This document shows positions 1-6,204 of a DNA stretch of 9,886 bases, piece by piece. This DNA is from Acidobacteriaceae bacterium. GTDB taxonomy: Bacteria; Acidobacteriota; Terriglobia; Terriglobales; Acidobacteriaceae. The stretch covers positions 4,254-14,139 of the forward strand of contig PLKY01000246.1 of assembly GCA_003140785.1 (NCBI GenBank), written 5' to 3'. How positions within the stretch are numbered: the stretch's first letter is position 1; every line of letters begins with the position of its first letter. The position numbers and the translations under genes are program-made. A model generated the notes under the pieces. The model saw only the letters and a program-made list of their open reading frames with translations. It ran no database searches and was not told where the DNA came from.

Positions 1-1066
1 TACGCGAGAACTCGATGAACATCCGCATGGTGCCGATCCGCGCCACGTTCGAGAAGTTTCGGCGCCTGGTCCATGACCTGGCCCGCGATCTGGGCAAGGC
101 TGTCGAGCTCACCATCGACGGCGCCGAGACGGAACTGGACAAGACTGTGATCGAGCAACTGGGCGATCCGCTTCTGCACCTGATACGCAACAGCATGGAT
201 CATGGGATCGAAACGCCTGAATTGCGGAGTTCGCGAGGGAAGCGAGCCACAGCAACCCTTCACCTGTCGGCGCGGCATGCAAGCGGCAGTGTCCTGGTCG
301 AAGTCAGCGACGATGGAGGCGGCATCGATGCCGAGGCAGTGCGCGCACGGGCGATCGAGAAGGGCCTGATCGCCGCCGATGCGCAATTGACCGCAAATGA
401 GGTATCCGCTCTCATCTTCGAACCAAGATTTTCGACAGCCCGGCAAGTTACCGACGTTTCCGGACGCGGTGTCGGCATGGACGTCGTGCGCAGACGAGTC
501 GAAAGCCGCGGGGCACGATTGAAGTGTCGAGCGAACAGGGAAAAGGAACCAGCGTTACGCTTCGTCTGCCGCTCACTTTGGCGATTATCGACGGCCTTCT
601 GGTCCGTGTGGGGCCATCAAGCTTTGTTCTGCCTCTCGCCAATACCCTCGAATGTATTGAACTGTCCCGTCAGGATATTGAACAGGCCAACGGGAACCAT
701 GTGGTCCTGGTTCGCGAAGAGATCATCCCGTACATCCGCCTCCGTGAATATTTCAGCATTCTCGGCCAGCCGCCGGAGCTGGAACAGATCATGGTCGTCG
801 AAACCGATGGGGGACGCTATGGCTTCGTCGTCGACGAGGTGCTGGGGGACTGCCAGACAGTGATCAAGAGCCTGAGCCGTTTCTACCGGAATGTTCAGGT
901 GATCTCAGGGGCGACCATTCTTGGCAACGGTTCGGTCGCATTGATTCTGGATCCGGAGCGTCTGGCACAGGAGGCAGTCGGCGCCAGGACGGGAATCGCG
1001 CGCGGGCATCCTGCGGCGGTTGCAGGAAAAGGCATACAGCGGAAAAGCGCGATGCCTCGAACGTAG
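1..1066 (+). pseudogene. cheA: CheA histidine kinase, 3' part, frameshifted
   Basis: This is the C-terminal part of the chemotaxis kinase CheA, which autophosphorylates on receptor signals and passes phosphate to CheY and CheB. The reading frame is already open at base 3 (R-E-N-S, then MNIRMVPI), so the gene begins left of the window. The HATPase domain is clear: N-box LLHLIRNSMDHGIE (about 172-213), G1 box DDGGGID, then FSTARQVTDVSGRGVGMDVV ending near 491. At 507-509 the frame breaks. The upstream frame reads V-E-S-R-G-A-R, while the frame entered at 509 reads R-G-T-I-E-V-S-S-E-Q-G-K-G-T and continues through the CheW-like P5 domain (LRLPLTLAIIDGLLV to about 975) to the stop at 1064-1066. 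One extra base between 507 and 508 would restore the usual V-E-S-x-R-G-T-I-E-V. The conserved lid glycine of PGFSTA is Arg here. This is either a true lesion or a sequencing error; the family call is certain. Confidence 0.9.
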
Positions 1067-1155
1067 CCGTGCAATACGGGCGCTGGTGTGACAGCCAACG
1101 CAATCCGATGAACGATTCAACCAGCTTGAGTTCAAACTCCACGCGAGCTTCGAGC

Positions 1156-1165
1156 GGAGAAAGGG
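1156..1165 (+). promoter_or_regulatory. Ribosome binding site of the MCP remnant
   Basis: GGAGAAAGGG lies 8 bases before the ATG at 1174. It is the reason for choosing 1174 over the in-frame ATG at 1108, which has no Shine-Dalgarno-like sequence before it. Confidence 0.45.
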
Positions 1166-1173
1166 CGGATTTC

Positions 1174-1740
1174 ATGCCAAGCGCAGTCATCAACGATCGC
1201 CAAAAGTTGCATGGCGCCACGAATGGTCACAAAACGAACGGACACGGAACAGCGCAACCGGAGCCTACGCCGACATTGTCCGAGGCGTAAATAATCTCCT
1301 CGACGCCGTCATCGGACCGTTGAACGTGTCTGCGCGCTATGTGGACGGCGGAGCTGGTGCAGGAGATCTCTGCCGCGAGCAAGGAGCAGGATACGGGGGC
1401 AGAGCAGATCAACAAGGCATTGCAGCAACTGCAGCAGGTGATCCAGCAGAAGGCTTCGGCATCGGAAGAGATGGCTTCAACGACAGAAGAGTTGACGGGC
1501 CAGTCCGAGCAGTTGGTCGGCGCCCTGGCATTCATCAAAACGGGTGAGGAATCGGGACCGCCGGCAAGGAAGGGCTCCGCGGCTGCACCCGTGCGGAAGC
1601 TGCAAAGTGCGCCTGCGAAGACTCAGAAGGCGACTAGTCACGGCCAAATCGCAGGAACACGGCTTGGCGCGAAGGCAGGAGTGAGTCTGAAGTTCAGCGA
1701 CAAGCACGACGATTTGGATGGGGAGTTCGAACGGTACTGA
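1174..1740 (+). pseudogene. Methyl-accepting chemotaxis protein, gutted remnant
   Basis: Pieces of one chemoreceptor gene lie here in changing frames. From ATG 1174 a polar, Asn/His/Pro-rich N-terminus (MPSAVINDRQKLHGATNGHK...) runs in one frame to about 1264. The next frame then gives YADIVRGVNNLLDAVIGPLN followed by VSARYVD (1266-1346), which resembles the segment before the HAMP-like region of soluble-type MCPs. At 1343-1346 this joins, again out of frame, to TAELVQEISAASKEQDTGAE and the distal signalling helix with its methylation-type segment SASEEMASTTEEL (about 1345-1540). An Ala/Lys-rich tail follows, ending in GEFERY and the stop at 1738-1740. The HAMP region, the first signalling helix and the hairpin tip that contacts CheA and CheW are absent, so the product could not signal. 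From the family layout I infer a loss of roughly 1 kb. The N-terminal piece is the least certain; the C-terminal piece is certain. Confidence 0.8.
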
Positions 1741-1795
1741 TCGGCGAGGTGCGTGCTGTTTGAGGATGGCACGCACCGACGTCTTCACGAAAGAG

Positions 1796-1802
1796 AAAGG
1801 AG
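1796..1802 (+). promoter_or_regulatory. Ribosome binding site of cheW
   Basis: AAAGGAG lies 4 bases before the ATG at 1807 and 7 bases before the second ATG at 1810. The spacing favours 1810 as the initiating codon. Both exclude the longer in-frame GTG at 1753, which has no such site. Confidence 0.65.
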
Positions 1803-1806
1803 TTGC

Positions 1807-2322
1807 ATGATGAGTGTTAGTGAAATCACGGAGACGCGGCAGTACCTGACTTTCAAGCTCGGGAATGAGATTTTTGCAACCGATGTGGCCAAGGTGAGAG
1901 AGGTGCTGAACCTGACCACGATCACCGCAATTCCAAGGACACCGGACTTTATGGCTGGGGTCATCAATCTGCGCGGCAGTGTGGTGCCGGTTGTGGATCT
2001 TCGACTTTGCTTTGAGATGTCGAAGACGGAAAGTACGCGAAACACGTGCATCGTTGTGGTCGAGGTCATGCTGGACGATGAAGCGACGGTGATTGGCGCA
2101 CTGGCCGATTCGGTTGAAGAAGTGATTGACCTCGAACCGGATCAGATTCAACCGGCGCCGCGCATTGGAACGCATATTCGGACCGACTTTATCAAGGGCA
2201 TGGGGAAACGGGATGCGCAATTCATCATGATCCTGGATATCGATCGCGTTTTCGCGGCCGATGAGCTGAGCGCGGTCCGCGCCGCGGACCCCAACAAGCA
2301 ATTCGCCGAAGTTGCGGCGTGA
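1807..2322 (+). CDS. cheW: CheW chemotaxis coupling protein
   Basis: CheW links chemoreceptors to the CheA kinase in the cytoplasmic signalling array. The product has 171 residues (170 if the second Met is used), a normal CheW length, and one CheW-like SH3-type domain fills it. Visible marks are QYLTFKLGNEIFATDVAKVREV near the N-terminus, then AIPRTPDFMAGVINLRGSVV and PVVDLR, then GALADSVEEVIDL, and GMGKRDAQFIMILDIDRVF near the C-terminus. These are the expected hydrophobic-core and receptor-contact segments, with no break in the frame. It follows the MCP remnant by 66 bases. Its TGA overlaps a GTG in the cheB frame at 2319. It is the only chemotaxis gene in the window that reads as intact, so it may still serve receptors and a CheA encoded elsewhere. 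Confidence 0.95.
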   Translation: MMSVSEITETRQYLTFKLGNEIFATDVAKVREVLNLTTITAIPRTPDFMAGVINLRGSVVPVVDLRLCFEMSKTESTRNTCIVVVEVMLDDEATVIGALADSVEEVIDLEPDQIQPAPRIGTHIRTDFIKGMGKRDAQFIMILDIDRVFAADELSAVRAADPNKQFAEVAA

Positions 2323-2323
2323 C

Positions 2324-2364
2324 AAGGAGTGCGGATGGGTGCTCAGTCCGTCCGCAAGCGATGA
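2324..2364 (+). other. cheB start region with orphaned 5' coding remnant
   Basis: AAGGAG at 2324-2329 sits 5 bases before the ATG at 2335, which looks like the original cheB start. That frame reads M-G-A-Q-S-V-R-K-R and stops at 2362-2364. The stretch resembles the D-D-S-A-x-x-V-R-K segment at the N-terminus of CheB receivers. The methylesterase frame runs in a different phase, so this start now yields only 9 codons. Confidence 0.5.
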
Positions 2365-3158
2365 GTGCGCAAAGCACATTGCGCGCTCTCGAATACGGGG
2401 CCGTTGATATCATCACCAAGCCGCGCCTGGGGACCAAGCAGTTTCTCGAGGACGCGCAGATTGAAATCTGCCAGGCAGTGAGAGCTGCAGGATGCGCGAG
2501 GCCGCAACTTCTGCGGCCGTCCCGGAAGGTTGAGCCCAAGCTGACAGCCGATGCAATTCTGCCGGCTGCTACCCATGCGATGGCCGAGACAACAGAGAAA
2601 GTGGTGGTGATTGGCGCCTCGACCGGCGGCACCGAAGCGCTCAAGTCACTGCTCGAATCGTTCCCGGCGGATACTCCGGGGATTGTGATTGTGCAGCATA
2701 TGCCCGAGCTTTTCACGCATGCCTTCGCGAATCGTCTTGACAGTCTCTGCGCGATCACTGTGAAAGAAGCCGAGAGCGATGACACCGTGATTCGAGGGCG
2801 TGCACTGATCGCGCCCGGCAATCATCACCTGCTGCTTAAGAGAAGTGGCGCTCGCTATTTTGTGGAGGTCAAGGACGGGCCCCTGGTGTGCCGGCATCGC
2901 CCATCGGTGGACGTGCTGTTTCGCTCCGCCGCGCGGTATGCCGGACCAAATGCGGTCGGCGTGATCCTTACGGGAATGGGCGACGATGGCGTTCGTGGAA
3001 TGGCCGAGATGAAGCAAGCTGGCGCCGCTACCCTTGCGCAGGACGAAGCCACGTGCGTCGTCTTTGGGATGCCCAAAGAGGCGATCAAGCTTGGCGGCGT
3101 TGACAGGGTTCTTCCGTTGCGGTCAATTCCAAGCGCAATTCTCACCTGTGCGCGATGA
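2361..3158 (+). CDS. cheB: CheB protein-glutamate methylesterase, receiver domain lost
   Basis: CheB removes methyl groups from, or deamidates, chemoreceptor glutamates during adaptation; phosphorylation of its receiver domain normally activates it. Counting from ATG 2361 (265 aa), only the end of the receiver survives (STLRALEYGAVDIITKP, residues 5-21), followed by a linker to about residue 78. The methylesterase domain is complete, with catalytic Ser87 in GASTGG, His113 in VQHMP and Asp209 in GMGDDG. The segment QDEATCVVFGMPKEAI is also typical. Usual CheB is about 350 residues, so some 80 receiver residues, including the phosphorylated Asp, are missing. No ribosome binding site precedes 2361; the GTG at 2319, overlapping the cheW stop, is an alternative start by translational coupling. 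If expressed, the enzyme would lack phospho-control. I think it is a deletion derivative rather than a designed short form. Confidence 0.85.
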   Translation: MSAQSTLRALEYGAVDIITKPRLGTKQFLEDAQIEICQAVRAAGCARPQLLRPSRKVEPKLTADAILPAATHAMAETTEKVVVIGASTGGTEALKSLLESFPADTPGIVIVQHMPELFTHAFANRLDSLCAITVKEAESDDTVIRGRALIAPGNHHLLLKRSGARYFVEVKDGPLVCRHRPSVDVLFRSAARYAGPNAVGVILTGMGDDGVRGMAEMKQAGAATLAQDEATCVVFGMPKEAIKLGGVDRVLPLRSIPSAILTCAR

Positions 3159-3381
3159 AGGTTTGCTCATTTCATGCCGGGTGTGCGTTTCCGGGAGCGC
3201 CGCGGTGACGGCACGAAATGCGCGTTCGTGTCCTTTGAAAAGTGGAAGATGGATTGATCCCCATGGTGCGTCGATGCTCGAACGCGTCCCGGAACAGAGT
3301 GCAAAAAGCACGTTCAGAGCGAGTCGGCTGGATATGAGGTGGGATCTCTCGAGTCGGAGTATCCATCATGAAGAGCGCGGA
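3159..3381. other. Convergent intergenic gap with no recognisable content
   Basis: This gap separates the end of cheB (+) from the end of the permease gene (-). I translated the + strand here and found no recognisable cheR, cheY or other chemotaxis remnant. No hairpin followed by a T-run, of the kind expected for an intrinsic terminator, is convincing. A weak GGATA/TATCC pairing near 3330-3365 encloses too long a loop to count. Confidence 0.5.
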
Positions 3382-5217
3382 TCAATAGCGCAGGCCCAAC
3401 TTCATCGGGAAATCCTCTTCATCCTCCTCGAGTGGTAGCTGGTTACAATATTCGCGAATGATGCTTTGGTGGCGACGCTGCAGAGCCAGGTGTGCCACTG
3501 CAACCGTGACGAACAGGATGGCGAAGTGCCAGGGGCTGCTCTCTATCCAGGGTTCGACTTGAAGCGGAAGGGCAGCTACCAGAGGGAAAAACGTAAAGAA
3601 TTTCAGCATTGTCATTGCGAGGTTCGGCTGTTCCCGGGCTTGGTCGCTTGTGAATGGCAGCGAAGTCACGTTGAGGAAGAACGCGTCCGTGAGAAGCAGG
3701 CACATGCTCGCGGCAACGAGTACCTGAGCCACGATGGCCTGGCCCGTGCGAAGTTCGGCGGGAGCGATGGCTCGGAATATGGAGCACGCGCCAGTTGCGA
3801 CGAGGGCTGTCCAAAGAAGGACCCAGACCCTGGCTGAAGATAATTGCTCCGTCAAAGTGAGAACATCGGGTGGGTTGCCATGGACAATGCGGAAGATCCA
3901 CCTGCCGCGTTCATTGCCAGATGAGATAAATGCCATGCGAAGTCCCGCGGCCATCCAGAAGACGACGATACCGACTGCGACTCTGATTCCGTCGGCGGAG
4001 ACTTCTGCGCGGATCTGTTGATGGTTTACGGTGAAGCGCAGGATGCTCGCAGCGACGACTGACAAGCCGATGCCGCCATAGAGAACAAGATAGATGCGAT
4101 AGCGTGGAACGCGCAGCAGCGTTTGGCTGATGAAGTGAAAGATTGCCCGACGCAGCGGGCGGCGAATCACTGTCGCGTGGAGGACCCGATCGATCGGTCG
4201 AGAAAGCGGATTCACGGCGCGTCGCGAACCCGGACCTTCAACGAGTTGGCTCATCTTGCGAAGGTAGGCGAGGGGATAGGTGAGGATGGCCAAAAACGAA
4301 ACGAGAAGGATGGCGCAGTTTCCAGTTCGCGCTAACGTAGCATAAATCGGCGGGGCTTTCGGGCCTTCAATCAGGCGTTGGTAGATGCCGAGAAACCAAA
4401 ACGGAGGAAAGCAGCGCGCAGTGAGGCTTTCTGACTGAAGCATGGCCGGGACCACGCCCGAAATAACGGGAAACAGAAGTAGGAGCATGACCAGCAAAGT
4501 AATTGCCATGCCCTGCAGAAGCAATGCGACCTTGCGGAAAAGACGCTCGCCAAAGATGCAAATACACAGTCCCTGCAAGGCGAGAATCGAAGCAGCAGCG
4601 AAGAATCCGCTTGCGCCAACCGCCAGAACGTGGCCAGCGAGGAATCGAAGGAGATCGGGAGGATCCATGGCCATGGGAAGAACGAGGGAAGAGAAGAGAT
4701 TGGTATCCAGAAGAAATCCGCCGATTAGAATGCCGATGGCAGTGACACGAGCGGCGAAGGCTCGTCGTGAATGAATGGGGAGGGGGCCGAGGACGAACAA
4801 ATCGAGGAGATCGGGGAAGAACAAATCCCATTCAAACACCGTTGCAATCCCCATGACGACGAATGAATAGACGATGAAGAAAAGGTGATGATTGACCTGG
4901 AGCCAATAAGTGGGCGGGGCACCGGTGGAAGGTTGACCGGGCGGCCAGCCGGCGATTGGATGATAGACAGGCCAGAGATAGATGGCGACGATGAACGGCG
5001 GCAGACTGGTGGCGAAGGCGATTTGAACGAGGCGCGTCTTCGCGTCTCCATCGGGTGAAGCCGTCTCGTGGTTGAAGAATCGCTCAAGAAAATGGCGGGT
5101 TAGGAGCGAAAACTGGCTGCGCATTGGTGGACGCGCTGGCCCAAGCGCTGCCTGGACGTTCATGGAGAGTACCTGCGGCTCTGCGCGGGAGAAGAGACGC
5201 TGAAAGGATTCAGCCAT
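3382..5217 (-). CDS. Multi-spanning ABC exporter permease, family unassigned
   Basis: A 611-residue integral membrane protein, very probably the membrane partner of the ABC ATPase just upstream. Hydrophobic stretches near residues 67-84, 112-128, 157-180, 190-222, 228-258, 298-318, 375-393, 411-430, 464-482, 491-516, 535-553 and 563-580 suggest about 12 membrane spans, possibly two repeated halves of six. After the second span comes WDLFFPDLLDLFVLGPLPI, a P-D-(8)-P-L-P pattern like one I associate with an unnamed group of ABC-2-like exporter proteins. The C-terminus is acidic (LEEDEEDF). The start ATG (5215-5217) overlaps the ATPase stop in ATGGCTGA, which decides the start and implies translational coupling. 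A longer open frame extends to 5556 but lies inside the ATPase gene and has no membrane-protein character there. The substrate is unknown. The membrane-protein call is firm; the exporter role rests on context. Confidence 0.8.
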   Translation of the reverse strand: MAESFQRLFSRAEPQVLSMNVQAALGPARPPMRSQFSLLTRHFLERFFNHETASPDGDAKTRLVQIAFATSLPPFIVAIYLWPVYHPIAGWPPGQPSTGAPPTYWLQVNHHLFFIVYSFVVMGIATVFEWDLFFPDLLDLFVLGPLPIHSRRAFAARVTAIGILIGGFLLDTNLFSSLVLPMAMDPPDLLRFLAGHVLAVGASGFFAAASILALQGLCICIFGERLFRKVALLLQGMAITLLVMLLLLFPVISGVVPAMLQSESLTARCFPPFWFLGIYQRLIEGPKAPPIYATLARTGNCAILLVSFLAILTYPLAYLRKMSQLVEGPGSRRAVNPLSRPIDRVLHATVIRRPLRRAIFHFISQTLLRVPRYRIYLVLYGGIGLSVVAASILRFTVNHQQIRAEVSADGIRVAVGIVVFWMAAGLRMAFISSGNERGRWIFRIVHGNPPDVLTLTEQLSSARVWVLLWTALVATGACSIFRAIAPAELRTGQAIVAQVLVAASMCLLLTDAFFLNVTSLPFTSDQAREQPNLAMTMLKFFTFFPLVAALPLQVEPWIESSPWHFAILFVTVAVAHLALQRRHQSIIREYCNQLPLEEDEEDFPMKLGLRY

Positions 5218-5983
5218 GAGTGGCCTGCATGACCTCCACAATCTGCCGAGCAACGGCTCGGGTGTTTTGCTGGCGCACAAGTTGGGTAAACGCGCTCTCG
5301 AGGTTGGGAAGATGCATAAGTTTTGCCAACTCGGTAGGAGGAGCATCTGCGAGAATCTTGCCATTCGCAATGACGATAACGCGGCTGCATATTTGCTCGA
5401 CAACTTCGAGAACGTGGGAGATGTAGAGAATGGCTTTGCCTTGCGCGGCGAGCAATTCCAGCAAATCTTTGAAGAGTCTTGCAGAAACCACGTCGAGTCC
5501 GGAGAGAGGCTCGTCGAAAATGAGTAGCTTGGGGTCGTGAAGCAGAGCGGCGGCAATCAGCACTCGCTGCCGCATGCCTTTGGAGTAAGACGAGATCGGC
5601 GAATGCTGCCAGGATTCAAGATCGAGGAGCCTCAGCAGACCCACTGCTTTGGATTCAATGAGCGCTTCGTCGAGTCCGCGGAGCCGGCCCACCAACTGAA
5701 GATATTCCAACGCCGAAAGATAGTTATAGAGATGGGCTTCTTCAGGCACGTAACCAATGGCGCTGCGGAAGACGACCATGTCCTTGCGGATGTCCTGGCC
5801 TTGGAAGAGCACGTGGCCGTCATTGGGGCGTAATATCCCGGTGATCATTTTGACAGTGGTAGATTTGCCGGCGCCGTTTGGACCTAGAAAGCCGACGATC
5901 TCCCCAGAAGACACCCTGAAGCTGACATCCTGAACCGCAGGGATTCCGCGATAGCTTCGAAACAATCCCTGCAATTCGAGCAT
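5210..5983 (-). CDS. ABC transporter ATP-binding protein (ABC-2 exporter type)
   Basis: This is the cytoplasmic ATPase that powers the permease encoded next to it. The 257-residue form from ATG 5981-5983 begins MLELQGLFRSYRG, the normal start of this family. Walker A is GPNGAGKST (34-42); the Q-loop region reads IGYVPEEAHLYNYL (77-90); the signature is YSKGMRQR (133-140), a variant of LSGGQ common in ABC-2 exporters; Walker B is LLIFDEP (153-159); the D-loop is SGLD (161-164) and the switch histidine is in ISH (188-190). All catalytic elements are present. An upstream ATG at 6035-6037 would add 18 basic residues, but it overlaps a possible -35 box, and GGAG lies 10 bases before 5983, so I prefer the shorter form. 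It is first in a two-gene operon and divergent from the TPR gene. Export is inferred from subtype; the substrate is unknown. Confidence 0.95.
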   Translation of the reverse strand: MLELQGLFRSYRGIPAVQDVSFRVSSGEIVGFLGPNGAGKSTTVKMITGILRPNDGHVLFQGQDIRKDMVVFRSAIGYVPEEAHLYNYLSALEYLQLVGRLRGLDEALIESKAVGLLRLLDLESWQHSPISSYSKGMRQRVLIAAALLHDPKLLIFDEPLSGLDVVSARLFKDLLELLAAQGKAILYISHVLEVVEQICSRVIVIANGKILADAPPTELAKLMHLPNLESAFTQLVRQQNTRAVARQIVEVMQATHG

Positions 5984-6012
5984 TGGGCGTCGGCTCCGAG
6001 TGCGACCTACCC

Positions 6013-6042
6013 TATGTAGCATTCGGTATAAAGACATGTCAA
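6013..6042 (-). promoter_or_regulatory. Possible promoter of the ABC exporter operon
   Basis: On the minus strand a perfect TTGACA (6042-6037) is followed after 18 bases by TACATA (6018-6013), a poor -10 match. Transcription would start near 6005, about 20 bases before the preferred ATPase start. An 8-base palindrome GACATGTC (6033-6040) overlaps the -35 box and could be an operator, but this is speculative. Confidence 0.3.
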
Positions 6043-6137
6043 GTGGTATTCTCGATGCGGAAAATGACTCATGTCTGAATGAATTCGATTTCGATTGGTT
6101 GAATTGCGCGGTTCTCCGCCGAGCCTTCGGTCAGTCG

Positions 6138-6165
6138 TACAATGTGATCTGCGCAGAAATTGCGC
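6138..6165 (+). promoter_or_regulatory. Possible -10 box and inverted repeat before the TPR gene
   Basis: TACAAT at 6138-6143 resembles a -10 element, but no good -35 is seen at normal spacing. Just downstream, GCGCA (6151-6155), GAAAT, TGCGC (6161-6165) form a perfect 5-base inverted repeat with a 5-base loop. It would lie at the start of the transcript, about 40 bases before the ATG, as an operator half-site pair or a 5' hairpin. The evidence is weak. Confidence 0.25.
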
Positions 6166-6204
6166 GAGAGTGGTGGACTGCAACTTACCCAGTGAAGCAG
6201 AACG

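Noticed and set aside
500..520. Programmed frameshift in cheA
   Set aside because: There is no heptameric slippery sequence or evident stimulatory structure, only a short G run, and CheA is not known to use frameshifting. A lesion or error is simpler.
1477..2379. Long minus-strand open frame across the MCP end and cheW
   Set aside because: It lies opposite clear MCP and CheW coding sequence, and its translation shows no recognisable domain.
5218..5556. Upstream extension of the permease reading frame
   Set aside because: It lies antiphase inside the well-supported ATPase gene, is Ser/Pro-rich without membrane character, and the ATG at 5217 has a coupled overlap with the ATPase stop.
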